Positions 53,881-64,000 of a DNA stretch of 64,000 nt are shown here, piece after piece (positions within the stretch are counted from its first letter, which is position 1; each line of letters starts with the position of its first letter). Both the position numbers and the translations under genes were made by a program. The stretch comes from Heloderma charlesbogerti (lineage: Eukaryota; Chordata; Lepidosauria; Squamata; Helodermatidae), in the NCBI GenBank assembly GCA_026122225.1, contig JANEZZ010002882.1, forward strand, positions 1,302,001 to 1,366,000, in the 5' to 3' direction. Below the pieces are notes generated by a model. The model did not search any database and was not told the DNA's origin. It saw only the letters and a list, made by a program, of their open reading frames with translations.

Positions 53881-53982
53881 TTTTTATCCTTTTACTATTT
53901 TATCTCTTGTGTTCACTGCTCCGAAATCTGTTCTAGATATGGGGCAGTATACAGATAATGTAAATTAAACAAACAAACAAAC
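53881..53982 (+). mobile_element. L2-type LINE 3' end, right part
   Basis: Continuation of 49565-49908 after the LTR: T-rich 3' UTR, 'GAAATCTGTTCTAGATATGG GGCAGTATACAGATAATGTA AATTAAAC' and an (AAAC)n tail. Confidence 0.8.
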
Positions 53983-54029
53983 AGGATATGAAGGCCATAG
54001 ACCCGCCCCCATTATCCCCCCCCCAGCAG

Positions 54030-54124
54030 CTGGTATTTAGAAATGACTCTGAACATGGAGGCTCCATGTAGCCATCATGACCAGTTGCCTCTGACAGGCA
54101 AAGGGACGGTGGATGGGTCTGATC
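54030..54124 (-). mobile_element. CR1 3' UTR fragment, antisense
   Basis: 'CTGAACATGGAGGCTCCATG TAGCCATCATGACCAGTTGC CTCTGACAGG' matches the type of sequence at 62225-62335. Confidence 0.55.
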
Positions 54125-54235
54125 CAGAGCTGGGCAACTTGTGGCCCTCCAGGTGTTGTTGAACTACAACTCCCATCCACACAGTCAGTGGTGAGGGATG
54201 ATGGGAGTTGCAGTCCAAAACGTTGCCCATGATGA
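54125..54235. mobile_element. hAT-like MITE
   Basis: Inverted ends 'AGAGCTGGGCAACTTGTGGC CCTCCAGG' and 'AACGTTGCCCATG' around 'GAACTACAACTCCCATCC' and 'GATGATGGGAGTTGCAGTCC'. Confidence 0.75.
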
Positions 54236-54851
<616 letters not shown>

Positions 54852-55019
54852 TGAGGCAGGCCTCCATTTGGGGGGAAATGGCCCTATGTGCAACCGTAGG
54901 AGCATTCCCTGGCCGAAGGTGACCTGGGGAGGAAGCTGATCCTGCAGGACTTTGCATGCCTTAGAACGAATACAGGCCAGCCATCCTAGTGCCCCCCGCA
55001 TGGGTGGGACCACAGCACC

Positions 55020-55115
55020 CGTGATCCCCAGTCAGCTTGGCTTTGGTTATGCTAGCTGGGAATTATGGGAGTTGTAGTCCAACCCATCAGGAGAGTGTCA
55101 GGTTAGGGAAGACTG
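55020..55115 (+). mobile_element. hAT-like MITE fragment
   Basis: 'GATCCCCAGTCAGCTTGGCT...GCTAGCTGGGAATTATGG GAGTTGTAGTCCAACCCATC'. This is the right half of the element. Confidence 0.6.
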
Positions 55116-55184
55116 ACATGGGTGCTAGAAGCTCCCAGCTTTGGCCCCGATGCACACCACGTACACCGGAAGCCACATATGAAG

Positions 55185-55385
55185 CAGCCTTATTCAGAGT
55201 CAGGTTGCACATCCAGCGAGCCCAAGATGTCCATACTCTCTGGCAACAGCATTCAGGGCCTCCAGCGGAAGTCTTTCCCTTCACCTGTGACCTGAGATCC
55301 TTTTTTCAAACTGGAAATGCCCTGGACTGAACCCGGAACCTTCTGCATTTTGACCAGGTGTTCCCCCACTGAATTATGGCTCCTC
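55185..55385 (-). mobile_element. tRNA-Ala-derived SINE, antisense, diverged
   Basis: 'GAAGCAGCCTTATTCAGAGT CAGGTTG', 'GGGCCTCCAGCGGAAGTC' and 'GGACTGAACCCGGAACCTTC TGCAT...CCACTGAATTATGGC' mark tail, body and B box in reverse. Confidence 0.7.
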
Positions 55386-55689
55386 CCCGATCACATAGCA
55401 CCAACCGAAATCAACAGACCTGCTGGCTCTGTCGCGGCAGCCTCTCTCCTGACCCAAAGCCCACGATTCCTCTCAGAGTCTCAGTAGAACTTGAGATAGG
55501 CAGTTCCAAAGCAGCGACTCAACCAGGCCCCTAGAGAAGGCCTTTCTCACTCTCTTTCTCCTGCTCTCTCCTCCTCGTCCTCACTAACTTTCCCTTTCCC
55601 TTTAAAGATGAAAAAGAGAAAATGCTGGTAATGCTGATGGTGTGGCCCACTCGTAGGTCACGGCCCAGCAGTGGCAGGCCAGTCCTCTA

Positions 55690-56100
55690 AAGGCAGCATC
55701 TGACAAAACCGTCTGCATGCTGAAAGTTCTTGTTCATTTGTTTATCCCACGCCAGAGGAACAAAACTAGCACACCTCCGCAAATGGTTGAACCGCTTCGG
55801 CGCATTGAACTGCTGGGTCTTTGTCAAAGCCAGTAGCTCTTGAGAAGTTGTTTTCTTCTTTGTAGGTGGCATTACTCTTTGAGAAATGGTAGGTGTAATT
55901 GAACCAGTTATTTAAGATTTGTTTCCTTGGTCACGGAAAGAACTCCACCACCTGTTGGAGGGGGACCCAGACATCTTGCAGCATGGTGGATGGCTTCTCT
56001 TTACGCCAAATTGTGCAAAACCCTTCTGTCCTCTGTCGGACCAAGAAACATGCATACTTGTGGTTTGAACTGAAGAATTGCTGGTCTCTGCCATAATTAA
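55690..56100 (-). other. Unexplained minus-strand coding-like segment
   Basis: Two minus-strand open stretches follow each other: 56103-55912 (MHVSWSDRGQKGFAQFGVKR) and 55872-55687 (MPPTKKKTTSQELLALTKTQ). I see no domain I can name, no splice sites that would join them to a gene, and no second copy in the window. It could be an unrecognised repeat or chance. Confidence 0.2.
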
Positions 56101-56189
56101 CAAGGTCTGCCTCTGACTGGCCTAGTACCTATTAAATTACTCGTTGCTCTGCAGATTATACACATATATGTGCACACACTGAGGAATAT

Positions 56190-56560
56190 AGAAGTCCTGT
56201 CCCTGCTGGAGGAATCCCCTTCAGAGGAAGAGTTAGCGATCCCAGAGACAAGCAGCATCAAGGAGCAACCCATGCCAGAAGGCCAGGAGGAGCCTGGGCC
56301 CTCAGGGGAGATGGCTGTGGGTTCCAAGATGGAAGCTGAGCGACCCCCTAGCCCCCAAGAACAGCAGAGTCTCAAGAGGCTGGCCAGAAGAATCCCTGTG
56401 GGGATGAGTGCCCTTTGCAAAGGAAGGCTCCCAGGTGGAGCTGCTGACTTCTGGATTCCTGATAAGACCCTGTTTATGGACTGCCCTTTTTCTGGACTGA
56501 TAATACTGTGCTTTTGACCGTTTGCTTGCCTACAGTCTTTGCTAAAGGGGAAATCGGTTT
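56190..56560 (+). mobile_element. Gypsy-type LTR-like fragment
   Basis: An acidic and Pro-rich coding-like stretch (ESPSEEELAIPETSSIKEQP; EGQEEPGPSGEM) is followed by SLKRLARR, then 'GACTTCTGGATTCCTGATAA GACC' and a T-rich end. The order matches the other LTR pieces in the window. No terminus or duplication is clear. Confidence 0.5.
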
Positions 56561-56594
56561 GCCCCACATCCAAAGTGGGACAATAAGACGCTGC

Positions 56595-56790
56595 CTTCTA
56601 CCAGGTCCGACATTTTGTGCATCAAGCCCAGTGTGACTGACTGGCAGCAGCTCTCCAGGGTCTCTGGCTGAGAAGGGACTTTCCCTCATCTGCCACCTGA
56701 TCCTTTTAATTGGTGTTGTGAGGGACTGATCCGGGACCTTCCGCATGCAAGGCCTCCTGCAAGAGACCTTCTGCCACTGAGCTATGGCCC
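56595..56790 (-). mobile_element. tRNA-Ala-derived SINE, antisense
   Basis: 'GCCTTCTACCAGGTCCGACA', 'GACTGGCAGCAGCTCTCCAG GGTCTC' and 'GGGACCTTCCGCATGCAAGG ...CTGCCACTGAGCTATGGCC'. Confidence 0.8.
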
Positions 56791-57410
56791 CTTCCCTTGC
56801 ATACTGACTTATTCATATGCTGATTTCTAACATGGTCTTCAGTTAAGTAACTGGGATATATCTAGGCTTGTCTGATGTCCCATGTTTTATGGAAAATCCC
56901 ACTTTGGGGGGCCCTTTGTGATGGCTCTACTTGTTCATTAACGACTGCTTGTTGGGAGGCCTCTGTATGAGCAAACCTGCAAAAGTACCTGCATATCTGG
57001 AAAGGGCTCCCTCTGTGTGTCTGCATGTTTGTAAGTATGCAGGTTTACCTGTATGCACGAGGGACTGGCTGATATGAAAGGAGTGAATTGCACTTCCCTG
57101 ATGATGGGCTTTAACCCCTCTATGTGCTGAGGTTCCCATTTGTTTTTGCTGAGAACTCTAAGATACAGTCAAGGCCAGAAATATTGGAACAAGGATAACT
57201 GTTTTGGCAGTTGGCCTCTGTACACCACCACATTGAAGTTGAAAGGAAACACACCCAGATGGGAGCGAAGTCAGGACTTTCAGCTGTAATTCAAGGGGTT
57301 TGACAAAAGTGGGGCACTACCCATTCAGGAAGGACAGCCAGTGGTATAAACACTCATATCATTGGTGGCTCATAAGTAATGCAACAAACCAACATCATTT
57401 CAAACTTTGT

Positions 57411-57757
57411 TGTTATTATTATTATTATTATCATTATTATCATTAAATTTATTAATCGCCCATCTGGCTGGTCACCCACCACTCTGGGCGATGTACAACA
57501 TACAACAAAACAGTCTAAAACAATAAAATTCTACAGGAAAAACATTTTCTAAAATACCCTAGCCCACCCCAAATTCCTGCCTGAACAACCACATTTTTAA
57601 TGCACGACAGAAGCTCATTAAAGAGGGGGCATGGCAGAGTTCCCTAGGGAGGGAGTTCCACAGAGTGGGGGCCACCACAGAAAAGGCCCTCTCCCTCGTC
57701 CCCACCAGTCTAGCTGTCCTGGCTGATGGGACAGAGAGAAGGCCATCCGAGGCTGAT
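57411..57757 (-). mobile_element. L2-type LINE 3' end, antisense, inside Tc1 element
   Basis: It starts with (ATT)n at 57413-57440 (tail in antisense), then 'TTTATTAATCGCCCATCTGG CTGG', 'CTCTGGGCGATGTACAACA' and 'GAGGGAGTTCCACAGAGTGG GGGCCACCACAGAAAAGGCC C'. The last part is the degenerate ORF2 C-terminus. Confidence 0.8.
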
Positions 57758-59998
57758 GTTGTTGTTGTTGTTCAGTCATTAAGTCGTGTCCGACTCTTCG
57801 TGACCCTATGGACCATAGCACGCCAGGCCTTCCTGTCCTGCGCTCTCTCCCGGAGCGTGCTCAAGTTCATCTTCATTGCATCGGTGATGCTATCTAGCCA
57901 TCTCATCCTCTGCCGTCCCCTTCTCCTTTTGCCTTCAGTCTTTCCCAGCATCAGGGTCTTTTCCAGAGAGTTTTCTCTTCGCATTAGGTGGCCATAATAT
58001 TTGAGCTTCAGCTTCAGTATCTGTCCTTCCAATGAGCACTCAGGGTTGATTTCCTTTAGGATGTGACTGATTTGACCTCCTTGCAGTCCAGGGGACTCAT
58101 AAGAGTCTTCTCCAGCACCACAGTTCGAAAGCATCAATTCTTCGGCGCTCAGCCTTCCTTATAGTCCAGCTCTCACAGCCATACATTACTACTGGGAAAA
58201 CCATAGCTTTGATTAGACGGACCTTTGTCAGCAAGGTGATGTCTCTGCTTCTTACTATGCTGTCTAGGTTTGCCATAGCTTTCCTCCCAAGGAGCAAGTG
58301 TCTTTTAATTTCATGGCTACAGTCACCGTCTGCGGTGATCTTGGAGCCCAAGAGAGTAAAATCTGTCACTGCCTCCATTTCTTCCCCTTCCATATGCCAG
58401 GAAGTGATGGGGCCAGATGCCATGATCTTCGTTTTTTTAATGTTGAGTTTCAAACCAGCTTTTGCACTCTCCTCTTTCACCCTCAACAAGAGGCTCTTTA
58501 GATCCTCTTCGCTTTCTGCCATTAGGGTGGTATCGTCTGCGTATCTGAGGTTGTTGATAATTCTCCCGGCAATCTTAATTCCGACCTGTGATTCATCCAA
58601 CCCGGCGTTTCTCATGATGTACTCTGCATATAAGTTAAATAAGCAGGGCGACAATATGCAGCCTTGTCGTACTCCTTTCCCAATTTGGAACCACTCAGTT
58701 GTTCCATGTCTGGTTCTTACTGTTGCTTCTTGACCCTCGTACAGATTTCTCAGGAGACAGGTAAGGTGGTCTGGTACCCCCATCTCTTTCAGAATTTGCC
58801 ACAGTTTGTTGTGATCCACACAATCAAAGGCTTTAGCGTAGTCAATGAAGCAGAAATAGACATTTTCTGGAATTCTCTTGCTTTCTCCATGATCCAGCGA
58901 ATGTTGGCGATTTGATCTCTAGTTCCTCTGCCTCTTCGAAACCCAGCTTGTACTTCCAGTAGTTCTCGGTTCTCATACTGCTGAAGCCTAGCTTGTAGGA
59001 TTTTGAGCATCACCTTGCTGGCATGTGAAATGAGCGCAACTGTACAGTTATTTGAACACTCTTTGGCATTGCCCTTCTTTGGAACTGGAATGTAAACTGA
59101 CCTTTTCCAGTCTTGTGGCCACTGTTGAGTGTTCCAAATTTGTTGGCATATTGAGTGCAGCACTTTAACAGCATCATCTTATAGGATTTTAAATAGCTCA
59201 GCTGGAATACTGTCATCTCCGCTAGCTTTGTTGTTAGTAATGCTTCCTAAGGCCCACTTGACTTCACTCTCGAGGATGTCCGGCTCAAGTTCAGTGACCG
59301 CACTATCATGGCTATCAGGGACATTCAGATCTTTCCTGTATAGTTCTTCTGTGTATTCTTTCCACCTCTTCTTAATCTCATCTGCTTCTTTAGGTCCCTG
59401 CCTTCTTTGTCCTTTATCATGCCCGTCTTTGCACAAAACGTTCCCTTGAGATCTCCAATTTTCTTGAAGAGATCTCTATCTTTCCCATTCTGTTGTTTTC
59501 CTCGATTTCCTTGCATTGTTCATTTAAGAAGGCCTTCTTGTCTCTCCTTGCTATTCTCTGGAACTCTGCATTCAGTTGGATATATCTTCCCCTTCCTCCC
59601 TTGCTTTTTGCTTCCCTTCTTTCCTCAGCTACTTGTAAAGCCTCATCAGACAGCCACTTGGCTTTCTTGCATTTCTTTTTCTTTGGGATGGATTGAGTTG
59701 CTGCCTCCTGAACAATGTTACGGACCTCCGTCCATAGTTCCTCCGGCACTCTGTCTATGAGGTCTAATCCCTTAAATCTATTCCTCACCTCCACTGTATA
59801 TTCATAAGGGATATGATTTAGGTCATACCAGAATGGTTTAGTGGTTTTCCCTACCTTCTTCAATTTAAGCTGAAATTTTGCAACAAGAAGCTCATGATCT
59901 GAGCCACAGTCAGCTCCAGGTCTTGTTTTTACTAACTGTATAGAGCTTCTCCATCTTTGGCTGCAAAATACATAATCAATCTGATTTCGATATTGACC
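57758..59998 (-). mobile_element. BovB (RTE) LINE, 5'-truncated, inside Tc1 element
   Basis: On the minus strand it enters at the end of the endonuclease domain (QYRNQIDYVFCSQRWRSSIQ, about 59990), with NHIPYEYTVEVRNRF and SDEALQVAEERREAKSK, the reverse transcriptase (GVRQGCILSPCLFNLYAEYI; YADDT near 58533-58545) and the C-terminal region to 57772. The 3' end is GTCGGACACGACTTAATGAC. Three or more frame breaks (near 59430, 59170 and 58800-58880) show that it is dead. It is about 95% alike to 50026-53459 by eye in shared parts, so both are of one subfamily. Confidence 0.92.
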
Positions 59999-60604
59999 AC
60001 ACTGCCTCCACCATGTTTGATAGATGATGTGGTATGCTTGGGATGCTTTGGATGTGGTATGCTTTGGATGCTTTGAATCATGAGCTGTTCCTTTCCTTTT
60101 CCATACTTTTCTCTTCCCATCATTCTGGTACAAGTTAATCTTGGTTTCATCAGTCCAAAGAATCTTATTCCAGAACTGGGCAGGCTTTTTTAGGTGTTTG
60201 CTGGCAAAGGCTAATCTGGCCTTTCTGTTCTTGAGCGTTACCAGTGGTTTGCACCTTGTTGTGAAGCCTCTATATTTACATTCATAAAGCCGTCTCTTGA
60301 CTGTAGATGTTGACAATGACATGCTGACCTCCTCAAGAATGTTCTTGACCTGGCTAGATGTTGTGAAAGGGTTCCTCTTCACCTTGAGCAGAATTCTGCA
60401 GTCATCCGCTTCAGTTGTCTTCCGTGGTCTTCCAGGCCTTTTGCTGTTGCTGAGCTTGCCAGTTAATTCCTTCTTTTTCAGGATGTTCCAAACTGTTGTG
60501 TTGGCCACTCCTACTGTTTTTGCTATCTCTCTGATGGGTTTATTTTGTTTCCTCGGCCTAATGATGGCCTCCTTCACTCGCATGGACACCTCTTTGGACC
60601 TCAT
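59999..60604 (-). pseudogene. Tc1/mariner transposase, N-terminal half only
   Basis: From the ATG at 60604 (minus strand) about 200 codons remain: a first helix-turn-helix (about residues 22-48, REIAKTVGVANTTVWNILKK), the GRPRK hook at residues 58-62, a second DNA-binding region to about 115, and the first catalytic Asp in ILWTDETK (residue 152). The frame breaks at a short direct duplication near 60025-60075, after which SIKHGGGSVV is readable, and BovB starts at 59998. The second Asp and the last acidic residue of the DDE/D triad are absent. A 395-codon frame (60604-59417) runs through the junction into BovB only by chance. Tc1 transposase binds the element ends and excises and inserts it at TA. 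This one cannot act. Confidence 0.9.
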
Positions 60605-60963
60605 GTTGGGAGTTCCAGTGAACAGCTACCAAATGCAAATGTAACACCCAGAACCATCTCCAGGCCTTTTATCTGCTTGATTGGTCACGGGGTACCAGGA
60701 AACAGGCCACACCTGGCCATGCAGCTGCTTGTCAGCCATTCGTTCCATTACTTATGAGCCCCCAATGATGGGGGGGGGTGTATGCCACTGGCTGTCCTTC
60801 CTGAATGGTTAGTGCCCCACTTTTGTCAAACCCCTTGAATTACAGCTGGAAGTACTGACCGCTCCCATCTGGGTGTGTTACTTTTCAACTTCAATGTGGT
60901 GGTGTACAGAGGCCAACTGCCAAAACAGTTATCTTTGTTCCAATATTTCTGGCCCTGACTGTA

Positions 60964-61404
60964 TATAGTTACCGTTCCTTTTTCCATTTCAGCCTCCCTC
61001 TTTCTCTTTCTGTGTTGCCCTGTGACTCAATTGTTATTTCTGCTCAGTTTATAACATAAATCAATTAAGTCAGTGAAGGAACACCAATCCCAGTGATATA
61101 ACACCACTGAACGTGAGAGTGACTCAGATAACCTCCTTTGCAGGGAGGATTCTTTGTTAATTTTGTCTTACATCGGGCACATATTGCAATTAAAACTACG
61201 AGTTATTTAGGGAGAAAAGGCAATTTGCACAAATACGCATCCTCATGAGATGCAGCTGTGTACAAAGTAACACACACATCATGTGGATACACACGTCTCT
61301 GTTGTGTCATGGGGCTGCAGTTGAGGCAAAAAAGCTTCCACTAGAATTTGTGTCCAAGATTCTGTTTTTCAGGTTCAAGCTGCTAGTCTCTGACCCTGGT
61401 TTCC
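60964..61404. other. Unannotated intronic stretch
   Basis: No gene or recognised repeat. Confidence 0.4.
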
Positions 61405-61650
61405 ACTACATAATCTCTAGGTGGCACTGTAGTATAGCAGAATAGCACAAATACACAAGAGGAGATCACACTTTTTTCGATTTCACAATTAAATGCCACA
61501 TTGTCCCTGCTCTAAAATACTTGCCAAAAATGCTGGTTAGACACAGAAGCAAAACTGGAGCATCACAGTGTTGTCTAAAGAACATTTAAACAACCGTGAG
61601 TAAGGAATGATGAGTGCACGAGAAGTGCCTCGTGTAGAAAAGCCCTAAGA
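61405..61650 (+). repeat. Dispersed repeat family Y, copy 2
   Basis: It matches 16040-16325 in the same orientation, from 'CACTACATAATCTCTAGGTG GCACTGTAGTATAG' to 'GTGTAGAAAAGCCCTAA'. Confidence 0.65.
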
Positions 61651-61734
61651 GGAAATAGGATAAGCATCTGCAAATAGTTGAAGGGCTGTCACATAGACAC
61701 TGGAGCTCCAGAGGACAGGACCTAAACCAGTGGA

Positions 61735-61970
61735 TTCAAATTACAAGAAAGGGGGTTTCAAGTAGACATTAGGAAGAACGTCCCAATGGTACAAGTTGTT
61801 CAACAGTGAAACTAACTGCCTTGAAAGGTGGTAGACTCTCGTTCTTTAGAGATTTTTAATCCGAGAATGGGTGGCCACCTTTTCTGCACCAGGGAGTAGT
61901 GGATTTTCTGAATCATCGGGGTTGGACTAGCTGACCTTTGAGGTCCCTTCCAACTCTATGATTCTAAGTT
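61735..61970 (+). mobile_element. CR1 LINE 3' end with octamer-like terminus
   Basis: 'ACATTAGGAAGAACGTCCCA', 'GTGGTAGACTCTCGTTCTTT', 'GGGGTTGGACTAGCTGACCT TTGAGGTCCCTTCCAACTCT ATGATTCTA'. The terminus is the standard CR1 3' end. Confidence 0.9.
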
Positions 61971-62224
61971 AAGGGAGTTGTAAGGTCACCTTGCTCAAGG
62001 GCCTCCTAAAATCCTGAGGCTGCTGCTTGCAGCATTGTAGAGGATGCTAAAATACATCTCTTGGATTGTGTGTTGCTTTATTGGCATCCCTAAAAATACT
62101 GCCACCACTGTTGCTTGTGCAGTGGGGCTGCCCTGACATCAGTGTGTGTCATACCTGAGTTGCAGGCATGAAGGCAATTGACTTCTCCCCCTGCCCCCCA
62201 CTCTAATGCTATTCAGTGTTTATA

Positions 62225-62335
62225 TTTCCTCTGAACATGGAGGTTCCAAATAGTAGCCAGCTATCATGCCCAGTAGCCTCTGATGGGCTGATCCTCCATA
62301 AATGTGTCTGGTCCCCTTTTAAAACCATTTAAACT
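62225..62335 (-). mobile_element. CR1 3' UTR fragment, antisense
   Basis: 'CTGAACATGGAGGTTCCAAA TAGTAGCCAGCTATCATGCC CAGTAGCCTCTGATGG' and 'TCCTCCATAAATGTGTCTGG TCCCCTTTTAAAACC'. Confidence 0.7.
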
Positions 62336-62794
62336 GTGCCAGAGATTCTCGATCTCCTTGGCCACCCACTGGTATGGTGGAACAGAGTGTTCGAGAACAC
62401 CATGCTGCCAGGGCCAACCAAGGCTTGCCTTTATGTCAAACATCTTTTCTGTGCCATCCTACTGCAGAGTACAAAGGCGTGTTGCTTCTCTGCGCGTGCA
62501 CACACACGCACACAGAGCTTTGGCAGAAGTCATAAAACCATGAGGTTTTTCACATTGTGCAGCGACTTCTTAGAACTGTCAGCAACAACAAAAAAAGCTT
62601 TTCAGCAACACAGTAGAAGCAACCCTCCCTTTGCCCCTCTGTGAGCTGAAAGACAAGGCCAGGCCATAATTGCGCAGTTTATTTTAGACACTTGTATTGA
62701 TTTCTTGAGATTATACTGTGTACTAGCAATTCTCTATGAGCCAGCCCTTCCTGTTTGCTTTTGTTGCTGCTGCTGCTATTAAAAAGCGCACAAA
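62336..62794. other. Unannotated intronic stretch
   Basis: Short CA-rich run at about 62495-62515. No gene is supported. Confidence 0.4.
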
Positions 62795-63035
62795 CATAAG
62801 AAGAGCCCTGATGCTGGATCAGACCAAGGATCCATCTGGTCCAGGATTCTGTTCACACAGTGGCCAACCAGCTGCCCCAATGAGAAGCTCACAAGCTGGA
62901 CATGAGCGCAGCAGCACCCTCCCGCCCATGTTCCCCAGCAACTGATATATGTAGGCATCCCGCCTCTGATCCTGGAGGGAGCACAAAGCCATCAGGACGA
63001 GTGGCCATCAATAGCCTTCTCCTCCATAAATCAGA
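62795..63035 (-). mobile_element. CR1 3' UTR, antisense
   Basis: 'ACATAAGAAGAGCCCTGATG CTGGATCAGACCAAGGATCC ATC', 'CAGTGGCCAACCAGCTGCCC', 'AGCACAAAGCCATCAGGACG AGTGGCCATCAATAGCCTTC TCCTCCATAAAT'. Confidence 0.85.
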
Positions 63036-63154
63036 ACCTTGGAAAGATCTGCAATCCAATCATTCTTCTCAACATTTTATTTATTTTATTTGTAGCACCT
63101 TTCTGTCAAGAAAAATGGCATTCAGGACATCTTACAATCATAAATGTACAATTT

Positions 63155-64000
63155 ACACGGGCTAGAGCTGTATCTTCAGCCTATCACATGGCGGTGAAGG
63201 CAGCAAAAAAGGAATATTATGCTGCCTCCATCGTGTCTGCAGAGTGCTGTCCCAGGAGGCTGTTCCAAGTGGTCTGGAGCCTGGTCGGTCCTGTGGCTCC
63301 GGAACCACTGGAGCATTCTAAGGCCTCCTGTGAGGCCTTGGCAAGGCACTTTGCAGATAAAATTGATCAGATTAGGAGTGTTACTCTGCACGCTGTGGAT
63401 ACAGTTAGTGAGCAAGAGGCGGCCTGTGGCAAACCGGTTTTGTGGGATCGGTTCCAGCTTCTTTCTCCTGATGAAGTGGACAAGGTGCTTTCATCTGTAC
63501 GGCCGACCACCTGCTTACTTGATCCTTGCCCATCTTAGCTCATTATGGGCTGCAGAGAGAGACTGGGTGAGGGGATCAAGGCGGTGGTGAACGCCTCCCT
63601 TGAGGAGGGAGTGATGCCATCAGCCCTCAAGGAGGCAGTGATAAGACCGCTCTTAAAGAAGCCCTCCTTGGATCCTCAAGTTCTGAACAACTTTCGCCCA
63701 GTCTCAAATCTGCCATTTTGGGGCAAGGTGATTGAGCGGGTGGTGGCGATGCAGTTGAAGGCACACTTGGAAGAAACTGATTATCTAGACCCATTTCAGT
63801 CAGGCTTCAGACCTGGGCATGGGACAGAAACGGCCTTGGTCGCCTTGGTAGATGATATGAGGAGGGCTCTGGATAGGGGTGAATGCTCCTTCCTTGTTCT
63901 CCTCGACCTCTCGGCGGCTTTTGATACCGTTGACCACGGTATCCTCCTGGACCGCCTGGAGGGGTTGGGCATTGGAGACACCGTATTGCGGTGGTTCCGG
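63155..64000 (+). pseudogene. L2-type LINE ORF2 fragment with reverse transcriptase start, cut by window end
   Basis: A frame entered by about 63155 (ATG at 63188) is open to the last base except for one TAG at 63536-63538, which replaces an expected Trp after LDPCPS. It codes the linker (SPDEVDKVLSSVRPTTCLLD PCPS) and the N-terminal reverse transcriptase blocks: PLLKKPSLDPQVLNNFRPVS, NLPFWGKVIERVV, PFQSGFRPGHGTETALVALV and LVLLDLSAAFDTVDH (motif A with its catalytic Asp). Such proteins copy the LINE RNA at a nicked target. The catalytic YxDD box would lie beyond 64000. With a single stop over about 280 codons this copy is young or recently active. CR1 is the nearest alternative, but the wording is L2-like. 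Confidence 0.85.

Larger units (their letters stand above)
57166..60961 (-). mobile_element. Tc1/mariner element with nested LINEs
   Basis: The outermost bases are inverted repeats: CAGTCAAGGCCAGAAATAT on the left, with its near-complement ending CTGGCCCTGACTG on the right, each flanked by TA (57164-57165, 60962-60963), the Tc1/mariner target. The inverted repeats extend about 215-240 bases, through 'GGGTTTGACAAAAGTGGGGC' and to CATTACTTATGAG on the right. Inside lie an L2 fragment, a BovB fragment and half of a transposase gene. The element itself is about 1.2 kb without the LINEs. Confidence 0.9.

Overview
The window looks like a piece of a squamate reptile (lizard or snake) chromosome. The evidence is in the repeats: two copies of a BovB (RTE) LINE, a BovB-tailed SINE of the Sauria type, many CR1 and L2-type LINE 3' ends, tRNA-derived SINEs, a Penelope-like element, Ty3/Gypsy LTR pieces and a Tc1/mariner element. 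There is no operon structure, and coding sequence is sparse and split into exons.

Only one gene can be followed through several coding exons. FAM81A (plus strand) has three exons in the window: 45724-45793 (start codon at 45747), 48481-48754 and 54699-54817. All three have canonical AG/GT borders and join in phase (2, then 0, then 2 again at the end). The gene continues beyond position 64000. About 14.6 kb upstream of its start codon, a single ATG followed directly by a splice donor lies on the minus strand at 31171-31173 inside a CpG island. This fits the first coding exon of MYO1E, which I recall as the divergent neighbour of FAM81A in vertebrates. If so, bases 1-31170 are the large first intron of MYO1E, and the DNA between the two genes carries two CpG islands (about 30.84-32.12 kb and 35.53-36.62 kb).

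Layout: 1-30.7 kb is putative MYO1E intron, non-coding, with scattered repeats including a 0.76 kb inverted pair of MITEs near the left end. 30.8-32.4 kb is CpG island 1 with the MYO1E start. 32.5-35.2 kb is repeat-filled and holds a decayed Ty3/Gypsy gag-protease-pol fragment wedged between the two islands. 35.5-36.8 kb is CpG island 2, with a TATA box, an RFX-type X-box, donor sites, and then a kappaB-like/TATA cluster. 37.8-45.6 kb is intergenic or 5' intronic DNA with a Penelope-like element and MITEs. 45.7-64 kb is the FAM81A body.

The FAM81A introns contain two strikingly nested transposon stacks. At 49.57-53.98 kb an L2 tail was split by a solo Gypsy LTR (TTTTT duplication), the LTR by a BovB LINE (9-bp duplication TCTACTATT), and the BovB by a SINE. 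At 57.17-60.96 kb a Tc1/mariner element with about 215-bp inverted repeats contains an L2 fragment and a 5'-truncated BovB, and has lost the second half of its transposase. The window ends inside a nearly open L2-type reverse transcriptase frame.

Repeat family names rest on recognised motifs and termini, not on a database search. Edges of degenerate copies are good to about 10-30 bases.
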